64,000 bases of DNA from Aldehydirespirator sp965205155. GTDB lineage: Bacteria; Actinomycetota; Acidimicrobiia; Acidimicrobiales; Aldehydirespiratoraceae. A program made the position numbers and the translations under genes. The notes under the pieces are model-generated. The model did not search any database. It was not told the origin of the DNA and was given only the letters and a program-made list of their open reading frames with translations. This document shows, piece after piece, positions 1-8,790 of the stretch. The stretch is from positions 1,054,001 to 1,118,000 of the forward strand of contig OZ242033.1 in assembly GCA_965205155.1 (NCBI GenBank). Direction: 5' to 3'. Each line of letters begins with the position of its first letter. Position 1 is the stretch's first letter.

Positions 1-81
1 TGGCTGGCGCCCGGCGCCCCGGCCAACGCTCTGGTCGCCGCGGGCACCGACGTCACGACGGTCAAGGTGGAAGCCCGATGA
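1..81 (+). CDS. nuoG: NuoG C-terminal fragment (complex I 75-kDa-type subunit), partial
   Basis: Only the last 26 codons are inside the window, in the frame starting at base 1 and ending at the TGA at 79-81. The tail reads as a small Ala/Val-rich stretch ending TVKVEAR. The assignment rests on position: the stop overlaps the nuoH start as ATGA, and nuoG always precedes nuoH in 14-gene complex I operons. If right, this first operon carries the NADH-oxidising module, unlike the second one at 17-28 kb. The fragment alone has no diagnostic motif. Confidence 0.65.
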   Translation, partial: WLAPGAPANALVAAGTDVTTVKVEAR

Positions 82-1349
82 CGGGCACCCTCGTCCTGGC
101 TGCCGATCCGATGCTGGTCGGCGACATCGGCCTGGTCGAGGTCGTGTTGACGCTGGCCAAGGTGTTGGTGGCCTTCGCCTTCCTGCTGGTGGCCGTGATG
201 CTGATGATCTGGTTCGAGCGCAAGCTGCTGGGAGGGATGCACCAGCGGTTCGGGCCCACGATCGCCGGGCCCTTCGGCATCCTGCAGACCCTCGCCGACG
301 GCACGAAGCTCTTCTTCAAGGAGGACTTGGTGCCGGACCGGTCGGACCGGTTCGTGTTCAAGCTGGCGCCCTACCTGTCGCTCATTCCCGCCTTCCTGGC
401 CTTCGCGATCGTCCCTCTGGGCGGGGACTTCACCGACGGCGGCACCGTCGAATGGTGGGGTCGTACCACCTACTTGCAGGTAGCCGACCCTCCGATCGGC
501 ATCCTGCTGTTCCTGGCCATGAGTTCGGTCGCCGTCTATGGCGTGATGCTGGCCGGCTGGTCGTCGGGGTCGAAGTATCCCCTGCTGGGATCGGTGCGGG
601 CGTCGGCGCAGATGGTGAGCTATGAGGCCGCGCTGGGCCTGGCGGTGGCGTCCATCGTGCTGGTGACCGGAGGCCTGTCCACTCACGACATGGTGGTCAC
701 CCAGGCAGCCGAGGGCTACCTGGGCATAATCCCGCGCTGGAACGTGATCGTCACCGGACTGGTGCCGTTCATCGTCTTCATGATCGCCGGCACCGCCGAA
801 CTCAACCGCCCGCCCTTCGACCTGGTCGAGGCTGAGCAGGAACTGGTGGGCGGCTTCCACACCGAGTACTCGTCGATCCGCTTCGCGCTGTTCTTCCTGG
901 CCGAGTTCATGAACACCATCACGATGTCGGCCATCATCGTCACCCTGTTCTTCGGCGGACCGGCCGGACCCGTGCTCGTCGGTGAGCTGGGCGGCTTCAA
1001 CATCGCCTGGGCGTGGGGCGTGGTGTGGTTCTTCCTGAAGCTGTTCGTGCTGCTGTTCTGCTTCGTTTGGATGCGAGCCACGCTGCCCCGGTTCCGCTAC
1101 GACCAGCTCATGGACCTCGGCTGGAAGGCGCTCATACCGGTGGCGCTGGGCTGGTTCCTGTTCCTGGCCGCGCTGGAGATGGGTCGCGACCGGGGTTGGA
1201 GCGAGGTCACAGTCACCGTCGTGTCGCTGCTGGTGTTCGCGGCCGCGAGCGCGCTGCTGGTCCGGGCGGTGCGAAGCGGGCGCCGCAGCCGCGACCGGGA
1301 GGTCGCTAGCCCCGACGAGACATCAGACCCGGTCGAGGAGAGGAGCTGA
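78..1349 (+). CDS. nuoH: NADH-quinone oxidoreductase subunit H (copy 1)
   Basis: Membrane subunit of complex I that forms the quinone-entry cavity and joins the peripheral arm to the proton-pumping arm. The protein is 423 residues with about eight to nine membrane helices. It shows the family signatures FERKLLGGMHQRFGP near residue 48 and AELNRPPFDLVEAEQELVGG near residue 245, the acidic quinone-site loop. The charged tail after residue 400 is longer than in copy 2 (343 residues). ATG at 78 overlaps the nuoG stop, so translation is probably coupled. Next gene nuoI starts one base after the stop. Confidence 0.95.
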   Translation: MTGTLVLAADPMLVGDIGLVEVVLTLAKVLVAFAFLLVAVMLMIWFERKLLGGMHQRFGPTIAGPFGILQTLADGTKLFFKEDLVPDRSDRFVFKLAPYLSLIPAFLAFAIVPLGGDFTDGGTVEWWGRTTYLQVADPPIGILLFLAMSSVAVYGVMLAGWSSGSKYPLLGSVRASAQMVSYEAALGLAVASIVLVTGGLSTHDMVVTQAAEGYLGIIPRWNVIVTGLVPFIVFMIAGTAELNRPPFDLVEAEQELVGGFHTEYSSIRFALFFLAEFMNTITMSAIIVTLFFGGPAGPVLVGELGGFNIAWAWGVVWFFLKLFVLLFCFVWMRATLPRFRYDQLMDLGWKALIPVALGWFLFLAALEMGRDRGWSEVTVTVVSLLVFAAASALLVRAVRSGRRSRDREVASPDETSDPVEERS

Positions 1350-1350
1350 A

Positions 1351-2028
1351 ATGGGCTACCTGCACGGCTTCGCGGTCACCCTGCGGCAACTGTTCCTTCC
1401 CCGGGTCACCACCGACTACCGGGGCGGCTTCGACGACTCGCCCAAGGACGTCAAGAGGGAGAAGCCGGAGCGACTCCACGGCCGTCACGTGCTCAACCGC
1501 TACGACGACGGCATGGAGAAGTGCATCGGCTGCGAGCTGTGCGCCGGCGTGTGCCCGGCCAACTGCATCTACGTGCGCGGGGCCGACAACGACCCCGACG
1601 ACCCGGTCGCGCCGGGCGAGCGCTACGGCTACGTCTACGAGATCAACTACCTGCGCTGCATTCACTGCGATCTGTGTGTGGAGGCCTGCCCCACCCAGGC
1701 CATCACCGAGTCGAAGCTCTTCGAGTTCTCATTCACCAACCGCGACGACGCCGTCTACACCAAGGACGAGTTGCTCGTGGACGACGACGGCCGACCCCGC
1801 CAGATGCCATGGGAGGACTGGCGGGACGGGGAGGACGCCCTGACCTCTGGCTGGATGCGGGCCACGTCACCGTCGGGGGATCACCGCTACGTGGGCGAGG
1901 TGGCCTGGTCCGGCGAGCTCGGTTACGGGGTTCGCTCGGCCGAGCCGGCCGACGTCAGGTCTTCTGACCAGTTGAAGCAAGCAGTCGAGGAAGCCGATCC
2001 GGCCGACGGAGGGCCGAGCGATGGCTGA
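1351..2028 (+). CDS. nuoI: NADH-quinone oxidoreductase subunit I (copy 1)
   Basis: Peripheral-arm ferredoxin-like subunit that carries two [4Fe-4S] clusters (N6a and N6b) passing electrons toward NuoB. Both motifs are intact: CIGCELCAGVCPANC near residue 57 and CIHCDLCVEACP near residue 97. The protein is 225 residues, with an acidic C-terminal extension after about residue 150. A GGAGAGGAG purine tract lies just before the ATG. Its end overlaps the start of nuoJ by 8 bases, typical of a tightly coupled operon. Confidence 0.95.
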   Translation: MGYLHGFAVTLRQLFLPRVTTDYRGGFDDSPKDVKREKPERLHGRHVLNRYDDGMEKCIGCELCAGVCPANCIYVRGADNDPDDPVAPGERYGYVYEINYLRCIHCDLCVEACPTQAITESKLFEFSFTNRDDAVYTKDELLVDDDGRPRQMPWEDWRDGEDALTSGWMRATSPSGDHRYVGEVAWSGELGYGVRSAEPADVRSSDQLKQAVEEADPADGGPSDG

Positions 2029-2572
2029 GGCCGTGTTCATCGTCGCTGCGGTGATCATTCTGGCCGGCGCCGTCGGCGTGGTGGCCAGCCGCAACCCGGT
2101 GCACGCTGCCCTGTTCCTGGTCCAGACGCTGGTGGGGGTGGCCGTGCTGTTCGTGTTGAACGACGCTCACTTCCTGGCTGCGGTCCAGGTGGTCGTGTAC
2201 GCCGGCGCCATCGTGATCCTCTTCCTGTTCGTGATCATGCTGCTGGGCGTGGACAAGGCCGAGGAGCTGCGGATCGAGCCCATCTTCGGGCAGCGACCGC
2301 TGGCCGCCGTCGTCGGCGCGGCCCTGGCCGCGGTGCTGGGCACAGTCGTCATCACCGGCGCCGACGTGCTCACCGGGTCGCGCCGTACCGGCGGTGATCG
2401 GGCGCTCGACGGCACCTTCACCGACATCGAACGCATGGGCCGGGTGCTGTTCGGCGAGTTCGCCTTCGCGGTGGAGATCACCGCGGCCCTCCTGACCGTG
2501 GCCGTGGTGGGAGCGGTCGTCCTGACCAGACGGGCGTCCCGCTCCGATGTCCCGGCCTCTGGGGAGACATGA
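2021..2572 (+). CDS. nuoJ: NADH-quinone oxidoreductase subunit J (copy 1)
   Basis: Membrane subunit of complex I with five predicted helices in 183 residues. The helix-3 motif QVVVYAGAIVILFLFVIMLLG, site of the pi-bulge that moves during turnover, is present near residues 53-72. The gene overlaps nuoI upstream by 8 bases and nuoK downstream (ATGA at 2569-2572). The low-complexity polar tail after helix 5 is usual in actinobacterial NuoJ. Confidence 0.93.
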   Translation: MAEAVFIVAAVIILAGAVGVVASRNPVHAALFLVQTLVGVAVLFVLNDAHFLAAVQVVVYAGAIVILFLFVIMLLGVDKAEELRIEPIFGQRPLAAVVGAALAAVLGTVVITGADVLTGSRRTGGDRALDGTFTDIERMGRVLFGEFAFAVEITAALLTVAVVGAVVLTRRASRSDVPASGET

Positions 2573-2886
2573 TGGATCTGGCCGGGCTGTCGACGGGCTG
2601 GTACCTGGCGCTGTCGGTCGCGCTCTTCGCCATCGGCGGGGTCGGCCTGCTGGTGCGGCGCAACCCCCTCGTGATGTTCATGTGCGTGGAGCTGATGCTC
2701 AACGCGGTGAACGTGGCCTTCGTGGCCCTCGGGGCCGGGCTGAACGATGTCGGCGGTCAGGTCGCGGTGTTCTTCGTTCTGGTGGTGGCAGCCACCGAGG
2801 TAGTCATCGGCCTCGCGCTGGTGGTGGCCATCAACCGGCGGCGCTCGGGTGCCACCGCCGACGACGTGACTCTGCTGAAGGGCTGA
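2569..2886 (+). CDS. nuoK: NADH-quinone oxidoreductase subunit K (copy 1)
   Basis: Small three-helix membrane subunit homologous to MrpC. The protein is 105 residues. Conserved membrane glutamates used in proton transfer are visible in the segments VMFMCVELMLNAVN and ATEVVIGLALVV. ATG at 2569 overlaps the nuoJ stop; a second ATG follows directly at 2572. The end of the gene (codons for ADD through the stop) is repeated in diverged form just downstream, giving a tiny ORF before nuoL. Confidence 0.93.
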   Translation: MMDLAGLSTGWYLALSVALFAIGGVGLLVRRNPLVMFMCVELMLNAVNVAFVALGAGLNDVGGQVAVFFVLVVAATEVVIGLALVVAINRRRSGATADDVTLLKG

Positions 2887-2887
2887 G

Positions 2888-2923
2888 ATGCCGGCCGACG
2901 ACAAGATGCCTCTGAGAGACTGA
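2888..2923 (+). repeat. Diverged tandem copy of the nuoK tail forming an 11-codon ORF before nuoL
   Basis: After the nuoK stop the sequence restarts with TGA-g-ATG, runs for 11 codons (MPADDKMPLRD) and ends in a second TGA-g-ATG that starts nuoL. Both units share GCCGACGAC and CTGAGATGC at the same distances, so this looks like an old 37-base duplication of the nuoK/nuoL junction. The spacing between stop and next start is identical in both copies, so a ribosome could be passed from nuoK through the small ORF to nuoL. Whether the peptide has any role is unknown. Confidence 0.55.
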
Positions 2924-2924
2924 G

Positions 2925-4802
2925 ATGCTCGAGGCCTCCTGGCTGATCTGCGCCTTCCCGCTGGCCGGATTCGCGGTGCTGCTGGCGCTGGGCCGCCGTC
3001 TCGGCGAGCCCCGGGCCGGCTGGCTGGCCACCCTGGCCATGGTCGGCTCCTTCGTGTGCTCGGTGGCGGTGTTCGCCAGCCTGATGGGCCGCGATCCGGC
3101 CGAGCGCCGCTTCGTCGTCACCCTGTTCGAGTGGGTCCCGGCCGGCGACTTCTCGGTCGACGCCGGACTGCTGGTCGATCCGCTGTCGGTGACGATGGCG
3201 CTGTTCGTCACCGGAGTGGGGGCCCTCATCCACGTCTACGCCATCGGTTACATGCACGGCGACGGCGACTTCTCGAAGTTCTTCGTCTATCTCAACCTGT
3301 TCGCCTTCTCGATGCTGGTGCTGGTGTTGGGCGACAGCCTGGCCCTCACCTTCCTGGGCTGGGAGGGGGTGGGCGTATGCTCCTACCTGCTCATCTCGTT
3401 CTGGTTCACCGACGAGGCCAACGCCACCGCGGGCAAGAAGGCCTTCATCACCAACCGGGTGGGCGACTGGGGCTTCATGCTGGGCATGTTCTGGGCCTTC
3501 GGAGCGCTGGGGTCGGTGCGCTACCTGGACCTGTTCGGTCAGGCCGATTCGCTGTCGTCGACCACTGCGACGGCCATCGTGATCCTGCTCTTCCTGGGTG
3601 CGGCCGGAAAGTCGGCCCAGCTGCCCCTCTACATCTGGCTCCCCGACGCCATGGCCGGCCCCACCCCGGTCTCGGCGCTCATACACGCAGCCACCATGGT
3701 CACCGCCGGCGTCTACCTGATGGTTCGGGTCAATCCGCTGATCGCCGTGGCCGACGCCTGGGCGCCCGATGCGATCGCCTGGGTGGGCGTGGTCACCGCC
3801 CTGTTCGCCGCCGGTGCGGCCATGGCCCAGAACGACATCAAGAAGGTGCTGGCCTACTCGACGATCAGCCAGCTCGGCTACATGATGCTGGCGGTGGGCA
3901 CGGGCGCCTATGTGGCCGCCATCTTCCACATGGTCACCCACGCCTTCTTCAAGGCATTGCTGTTCCTGGGGTCCGGCTCGGTCATCCACGCCCTCGACGG
4001 CGACCAGGACATGCGCCGTTACGGCGCGCTGCGGGCCGCCATGCCGGTCACTGCGGTCACGTTCATCGTGGGTTGGCTGGCCATTGCAGGGGTTCCGCCG
4101 CTGGCGGGGTTCTGGTCCAAGGACGAGATCCTGGCGCACGCCTGGGACAGCAGCCCGGCGCTGTGGCTGGTGGGGATCGTCACCGCGGTGCTGACAGCCT
4201 TCTACATGAGCCGGCTGGTGTTCATGACCTTCTACGGCGAGGCCCGCTACGGCGACGACACCCACCCCCATGAGCCGTCGCGCCTGATGGCGGCGCCGCT
4301 GGTGGTGCTGGCCGGCGCGGCGGCGGTGGCCGGCGGGCTCAACCTGCCGTTCACCAAGGACCTTCACTTCCTGGGATCGTGGCTGGAGCCCTCGCTGTTC
4401 GGCAACGAGGCCCACCTGAGTCTGGGCGGGGCCCACCAGTGGCTGCTGGCGCTGGTATCGATGGCCGGGGCCGCGGTCGGGATCGCGGGTGCGGTGGCGG
4501 TGTACCTGCAGCACCGGCTGCCGGCCAGCCGGGTGGAGTGGCCGGCCGCGGCCCGGGCCTTCTACGTCGACGAGGCGTGGACCCGCTTCGTGGGCGGGCC
4601 GGGGCGGCGGGCCTTCGAAGGGGTCGCCGCCTTCGACGCCAACGTGGTGGACGGCGCGGTGGACGGCGTGGGCCGCTCGGTGCGGGCCGGCGGCGCCCTG
4701 CTACGACGGGTGCAGTCGGGCTTCGTACGGTCGTACGCGCTGCTGACCGCGGCCGGCGCGGTCGCGCTGCTGGTCTGGTTCCTCGTCAGGACGAGCTTCT
4801 AG
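2925..4802 (+). CDS. nuoL: NADH-quinone oxidoreductase subunit L (copy 1)
   Basis: Largest antiporter-like, proton-pumping subunit at the distal end of complex I, 625 residues with about 16 membrane helices. Family signatures are present: LTFLGWEGVGVCSYLLISFWF near residue 140 with the channel glutamate, LPDAMAGPTPVSALIHAATMVTAGVY near residue 240, the lysine in QNDIKKVLAYSTISQLGYMM, and THAFFKALLFLGSGSVIHA. It retains the C-terminal part carrying the lateral helix. It directly abuts nuoM (stop TAG then ATG). Confidence 0.95.
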   Translation: MLEASWLICAFPLAGFAVLLALGRRLGEPRAGWLATLAMVGSFVCSVAVFASLMGRDPAERRFVVTLFEWVPAGDFSVDAGLLVDPLSVTMALFVTGVGALIHVYAIGYMHGDGDFSKFFVYLNLFAFSMLVLVLGDSLALTFLGWEGVGVCSYLLISFWFTDEANATAGKKAFITNRVGDWGFMLGMFWAFGALGSVRYLDLFGQADSLSSTTATAIVILLFLGAAGKSAQLPLYIWLPDAMAGPTPVSALIHAATMVTAGVYLMVRVNPLIAVADAWAPDAIAWVGVVTALFAAGAAMAQNDIKKVLAYSTISQLGYMMLAVGTGAYVAAIFHMVTHAFFKALLFLGSGSVIHALDGDQDMRRYGALRAAMPVTAVTFIVGWLAIAGVPPLAGFWSKDEILAHAWDSSPALWLVGIVTAVLTAFYMSRLVFMTFYGEARYGDDTHPHEPSRLMAAPLVVLAGAAAVAGGLNLPFTKDLHFLGSWLEPSLFGNEAHLSLGGAHQWLLALVSMAGAAVGIAGAVAVYLQHRLPASRVEWPAAARAFYVDEAWTRFVGGPGRRAFEGVAAFDANVVDGAVDGVGRSVRAGGALLRRVQSGFVRSYALLTAAGAVALLVWFLVRTSF

Positions 4803-6539
4803 ATGGACATCAACCTGCTCGCCACCGAAGTCATCGACTACTCGCACCCGTCGTTCGGGGTGGCGATCTCCGTGATGGTGCTGGTCCCCGCCGTCGGCGC
4901 GCTTGTGCTGCTGGCCATACCGCGCACCCGGCCCGACCTGTTCAAACTGGCGGCGCTGCTGGCCTCCACCGTGCCGGCCGCGCTGGCGGTGTGGATGCTC
5001 ACGGAGTTCGAGACGGGCATGGCGGGCGTGTTCCAGTTCTGGGAGCGGTACATCTGGATCGAGAGGCTGGACATCTCCTGGCATGTCGGGGTCGACGGGC
5101 TGTCGCTGTTCCTAGTGGTGATGACGGCCCTGATATTCCCGCTGGCCATCGTGGGCGTGGACGCAGAGCATTCTCCCAAGCCCTACTACGCCTGGATGCT
5201 GGTGCTGGAGGCGGGCTGCCTGGGCACCTTCGTGGCCCTCGACCTGCTCATGTTCTTCGTCTTCTTCGAGATCGTGCTGGTGCCGATGTATTTCCTGATC
5301 GGCGGATGGGGCCACGGGCGGAGGGCCTACGCGGCCACCAAGTTCTTCCTGTTCACCATGTTCGGCTCCGCTCTGATGCTGGTGGCCATTGCGGCACTGG
5401 CGTTCCTGCACGCCTCCAGCTACGGCACTGGCGTGACCTTCGACCTGGTAACTATTGCCGAGAACCAGGTGCTGGCCACCAACACGGCCCGCTGGCTGTT
5501 CCTGGCCTTCGCCCTGGCCTTCGCAGTGAAGGTGCCCCTGTTCCCGGTGCACACCTGGCTCCCGGACGCCCACACCAACGCGCCCACTGCGGGCTCGGTG
5601 ATCCTGGCCGCGGTCATGCTGAAGCTCGGCACCTACGGCCTGGTGCGCTTCGGCCTGTACCTGTTCCCGGAGGCGTCGGTGTACTTCGCGCCGCTGATGG
5701 TCACGCTGGGCGTGATCGGCATCATCTACGGCGCCATCGCCGCGGCCATGCAGCGTGACCTCAAACGGCTGGTGGCCTACTCATCGGTGGCCCACCTCGG
5801 CTTCATCGTGATCGGCACCTTCGCACTCAACACCGAGGGCCTCACCGGCGGCGTGCTGCAGATGGTCAACCACGGAGTGTCCACCGGAGCGCTGTTCCTG
5901 CTGGTGGGCATGATCTACGAGCGCCGCCACACCCGCGAGATCTCCGAACTCGGCGGGTTGCAGAAGCCGGCGCCGCTGCTGGCCGCGGTGTTCATGGTGG
6001 TGATGCTGTCGTCGGTCGGGCTGCCGGGCCTCAACGGCTTCGTGGGGGAGCTGCTGGTGCTGCTGGGCGCCTTCAATGCCCACCGCTGGTGGGCAGTGGT
6101 AGCGGCCGCGGGCGTGATCCTGGCCGCGGTCTACCTGCTGTGGGCCTACCAGCGGGTGTTCCACGGCCCGGCCACGGGCGCCAACGCCGAGACGCCTGAC
6201 CTGCGCTGGCGCGAGGGCCTGGTGATGGTGCCGTTCATCGCGGCCATCGTATTCATGGGCGTCTATCCCAAGCCGGTGATCGAGCGGATCGAGCCGGCGG
6301 TGGACGCAATCATCGCCCACGTCGAGGACAACGTGGCGGACTTCACCGAGCCCGTCGCCGACGTGCATCCTTCGGTGAGCCTCGAAGACCTGGCCCGCTC
6401 GACGGACGAGACCGGCCACGACGGCGACCATCACGACGACGACGACCATCACGACGACGACGACCATCACGACGACGACGACCATCACGACGGCGACGAC
6501 CATCACGACGGCGACGACCACGATGAGGGAGCTGGCTGA
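4803..6539 (+). CDS. nuoM: NADH-quinone oxidoreductase subunit M (copy 1) with a His/Asp-rich tail
   Basis: Antiporter-like proton-pumping subunit. The core (residues about 1-510) has the expected motifs FFVFFEIVLVPMYFLIGGWG, FPVHTWLPDAHTNAPTAGSV and MQRDLKRLVAYSSVAHLGF. Unusually, the last 45 or so residues are an extreme His/Asp repeat of the form DDDDHH, encoded by 18-base tandem units at about 6427-6520. Copy 2 (25018-26565) ends without such a tail. The tail could bind divalent metals or be slippage-generated low complexity; the sequence cannot decide. The stop at 6537-6539 overlaps an ATG that begins a 49-codon ORF leading into nuoN. Confidence 0.93.
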   Translation: MDINLLATEVIDYSHPSFGVAISVMVLVPAVGALVLLAIPRTRPDLFKLAALLASTVPAALAVWMLTEFETGMAGVFQFWERYIWIERLDISWHVGVDGLSLFLVVMTALIFPLAIVGVDAEHSPKPYYAWMLVLEAGCLGTFVALDLLMFFVFFEIVLVPMYFLIGGWGHGRRAYAATKFFLFTMFGSALMLVAIAALAFLHASSYGTGVTFDLVTIAENQVLATNTARWLFLAFALAFAVKVPLFPVHTWLPDAHTNAPTAGSVILAAVMLKLGTYGLVRFGLYLFPEASVYFAPLMVTLGVIGIIYGAIAAAMQRDLKRLVAYSSVAHLGFIVIGTFALNTEGLTGGVLQMVNHGVSTGALFLLVGMIYERRHTREISELGGLQKPAPLLAAVFMVVMLSSVGLPGLNGFVGELLVLLGAFNAHRWWAVVAAAGVILAAVYLLWAYQRVFHGPATGANAETPDLRWREGLVMVPFIAAIVFMGVYPKPVIERIEPAVDAIIAHVEDNVADFTEPVADVHPSVSLEDLARSTDETGHDGDHHDDDDHHDDDDHHDDDDHHDGDDHHDGDDHDEGAG

Positions 6540-6688
6540 TGGGCAACATCTCGCGCTGCGACGCAGGGTTTCCCGCTCCTGTTCGCTGCGCTCACGGGCC
6601 GCTCGGGCCACGACCTCGCTCGGCACCTCGTCGGGCTTGCGTGAACGGTCGCGTAGTCGCTCGGCCTCTGGATGAGGGAGCCGGCTGA
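6539..6688 (+). CDS. 49-codon bridging ORF between nuoM and nuoN, containing dispersed repeat copy 1
   Basis: The ATG at 6539 shares a base with the nuoM stop, and the ORF ends at a TGA (6686-6688) sharing a base with the nuoN ATG. It arose where a dispersed repeat sits between two 22-base near-perfect copies of the junction (6522-6543 and 6671-6692, one mismatch). Its last residues DEGAG repeat the end of NuoM. The peptide resembles nothing recognised; its likely effect is to keep nuoN translationally coupled to nuoM despite the insertion. Expression is unproven. Confidence 0.4.
   Translation: MGNISRCDAGFPAPVRCAHGPLGPRPRSAPRRACVNGRVVARPLDEGAG
6544..6670 (-). repeat. Dispersed intergenic repeat, copy 1 (reverse orientation)
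   Basis: About 127 bp between 22-base direct repeats that look like a target-site duplication of the nuoM/nuoN junction. The core at about 6572-6620, read on the minus strand, matches the cores at 14264-14312, 22684-22733, 49088-49137 and, degenerately, 52128-52175. On the minus strand the core translates as EVVARAARERSEQERE, a peptide also encoded by copies 2, 3 and 4. Confidence 0.7.
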
Positions 6689-8187
6689 TGGGGACGGTGC
6701 TGGGACAGCTTCCGGTGCAGACCCCCGACGTCGACTGGACGGGGCTGTTGCCGGTTCTGCTGCCTGCCGCGGGCGCGCTGGTGCTGCTGATGGTGCGCTC
6801 GCTGGTGCCGGCCCGACTGATGCCGGCGGTGCTGGACGCGGTCTGGACGTTCGCGGTCGCGGTGGCCGGCCTCGTCACGGTGATCGTCCTGTGGCAGCGG
6901 GACGCCGAGATCCAGGCCTTCGGCCACGAACTGGTGATGGACCGGATGGCGCTGTTCGTGACCGCGGTGGTTCTCGGTTCGGTGGCTCTGGCCGCTCCGA
7001 CCCTTCCCCGGTACTGCAAACGGGTCGGGGTCGCCGGCGCGGAGCTCTGCGTGCTGATCCTGCTGGCCGCAGCCGGGGCGGTGGTGATGGCCGGGGCGGC
7101 CGACCTCATCGTGCTGTTCCTGGGGCTGGAGACGATGTCCATCGCGGCCTATGTGATGGCCGCGCTCAACCTGCGCCGCCTCGAGTCGCTGGAGGCCGGT
7201 CTCAAGTACTTCGTCCTGGGCGCGTTTTCCACCGCGTTCCTGCTGTTCGGCATCGCCCTGGTCTACGGCGCGACCGGCACCACCAACCTGGACGGGATCG
7301 GCGACTTTCTCGACACCTTCATCGTGCTTCGCGACGGGATGCTGCTGGCCGGTCTGGCCATGCTGCTGGTGGGCCTGGGCTTCAAGGTGGCCGCAGCTCC
7401 GTTTCACGCTTGGGCGCCCGATACCTACGTGGGCGCTCCGACACCGGTGACGGCCGTCATGGCCTCGGCGGTGAAGGCGGCCGGCTTCGCGGCGCTCATC
7501 CGGGTCTTCGTGGAGGCGATGGGCACGCGAGCCGACGACTGGCGACCGGCGGTGTTCGCGTTGGCGTGCGCCACCCTGGCAGTCGGATCGGTCCTGGCCG
7601 CGGTCCAGAGCGATGCCAAGCGGATCCTCGCCTACTCGTCGATCTCGCACGCGGGCTTCATCCTCGTCGGCGTGCAGGCCGCCTCCGACGAGGGCGTGGC
7701 CTCGGTCCTGTTCTACCTGGCTGCCTACGCGGTGATCGCGGTGGGCAGCTTCACGGTGGTGGCCGTGCTGTCGGGCCGGCGCGACGACCGCACCGGCCTG
7801 GACACCCTGGCCGGCCTAGGCACCCGCCGACCTGCGCTGGCGCTGGGGCTGACCATCCTGCTGCTGGCCCAGGCCGGCGTGCCGTTCACGTCGGGCTTCG
7901 TGGCCAAGTTCTCGGTCATCGCCGCGGCCGTCGAGGCCCGCTCGTACTGGCTGGCGGTGGTGGCCATGGTGAGCGCGGTGGTCGCAGCCTTCGCCTACCT
8001 GCGGGTGGTGGTGGCCATGTACTTCCGCGACGCCGGCGAAGAAGCCGAGACCGAAGCTGACGCGACCACACCCGCAATCGGCATAGGCGCCGGAGCAGTG
8101 ATCGTGGCGGCCGTGCTCCTCACGCTGGCCATGGGCATAGTCCCCGGAGTACTCGAGTCCCTATCCAGCACCGCCGCCGGCCTCTAG
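6688..8187 (+). CDS. nuoN: NADH-quinone oxidoreductase subunit N (copy 1)
   Basis: Antiporter-like proton-pumping membrane subunit next to NuoK, 499 residues, about 14 helices. Signatures present: LIVLFLGLETMSIAAYVMAALN near residue 137, LKYFVLGAFSTAFLLFG, FHAWAPDTYVGAPTPVTAVMASAVKAAGF near residue 238, and the lysine in QSDAKRILAYSSISHAGF. The ATG at 6688 overlaps the stop of the bridging ORF. It is the last gene of this operon; an accessory region follows. Confidence 0.95.
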   Translation: MGTVLGQLPVQTPDVDWTGLLPVLLPAAGALVLLMVRSLVPARLMPAVLDAVWTFAVAVAGLVTVIVLWQRDAEIQAFGHELVMDRMALFVTAVVLGSVALAAPTLPRYCKRVGVAGAELCVLILLAAAGAVVMAGAADLIVLFLGLETMSIAAYVMAALNLRRLESLEAGLKYFVLGAFSTAFLLFGIALVYGATGTTNLDGIGDFLDTFIVLRDGMLLAGLAMLLVGLGFKVAAAPFHAWAPDTYVGAPTPVTAVMASAVKAAGFAALIRVFVEAMGTRADDWRPAVFALACATLAVGSVLAAVQSDAKRILAYSSISHAGFILVGVQAASDEGVASVLFYLAAYAVIAVGSFTVVAVLSGRRDDRTGLDTLAGLGTRRPALALGLTILLLAQAGVPFTSGFVAKFSVIAAAVEARSYWLAVVAMVSAVVAAFAYLRVVVAMYFRDAGEEAETEADATTPAIGIGAGAVIVAAVLLTLAMGIVPGVLESLSSTAAGL

Positions 8188-8253
8188 CGCTCGCGTCGAG
8201 CGCCATCTGCATGGAAGTCCATGTGTTTGAAAGATATTTGTTGTCGGATTCTG

Positions 8254-8259
8254 TAATAC
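8254..8259 (+). promoter_or_regulatory. -10 box TAATAC of a probable leaderless promoter
   Basis: TAATAC lies six bases before the ATG at 8266, so transcription would start at or next to the A of the ATG, giving a leaderless mRNA. The surrounding 40 bases are markedly AT-rich against the rest of the window. A TTGAAA at 8227-8232 could be a -35, but its 21-base spacing is too long to be convincing. Confidence 0.5.
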
Positions 8260-8265
8260 TGGGGT

Positions 8266-8790
8266 ATGGCAAGCAGGGAGATCCTGATCATCGCCGGCCC
8301 GAATGGTGCCGGGAAGACGACCTTCGCATTCCGGTATCTGCGGGTTCAGGGCCGCGGACTGCCGTTTGTGAACGCCGATCTGATCGCGTCCGGCCTCGCG
8401 CCCCTGGGCGGACGCAACGCCGACGTGTCCGCAGGAAGGCTGATGCTGGCTGAGATTGACGAGCTCGCGGCTGAGGGCCAGAGCTTCGCGTTCGAGACGA
8501 CCCTGGCCGGGCGCGGCTACCTGCGCCGGATCGACAGGTGGCGACATGACGGTTACCGGGTGACGCTGCTGTTCCTGTCGTTGAGATCTCCCGAGTACGC
8601 CATCGAGCGGGTGCGGCAGCGAGTCGCGCAGGGCGGCCATCGCGTTCCCGATGATGTGGTGCGGCGCCGCTTCGATGCTGGACTTCGGAATCTGCGTAAC
8701 ATCTATAGTGCGAGAGTCGATCACTGGGTTCTGTACGACAACAGCGGACTGGCTCCGGTCGTCCTTGAGAGGAGGCGCGATCGTGACTGA
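8266..8790 (+). CDS. Zeta-toxin-like P-loop kinase
   Basis: 174 residues. The Walker A loop GPNGAGKTT sits at residues 10-18, followed by FVNADLIA near residue 39 and SFAFETTLAG near residue 75. These are hallmarks of the zeta-toxin/UDP-N-acetylglucosamine kinase-like family. Such proteins phosphorylate small substrates and are often toxins neutralised by a neighbour. Here a small gene overlaps its end by 8 bases, so the pair may be a toxin-antitoxin module with the toxin first. Expression is probably from the leaderless promoter just upstream. Family assignment is strong; toxicity is inference. Confidence 0.8.
   Translation: MASREILIIAGPNGAGKTTFAFRYLRVQGRGLPFVNADLIASGLAPLGGRNADVSAGRLMLAEIDELAAEGQSFAFETTLAGRGYLRRIDRWRHDGYRVTLLFLSLRSPEYAIERVRQRVAQGGHRVPDDVVRRRFDAGLRNLRNIYSARVDHWVLYDNSGLAPVVLERRRDRD

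Noticed and set aside
6343..6549. Arg-rich protein on the minus strand at the nuoM end
   Set aside because: It is the antisense translation of the His/Asp repeat tail.
6544..6670. Insertion sequence with transposase
   Set aside because: Direct repeats flank the element, but it is about 127 bp with no transposase and no clear terminal inverted repeats; called a non-autonomous dispersed repeat only.
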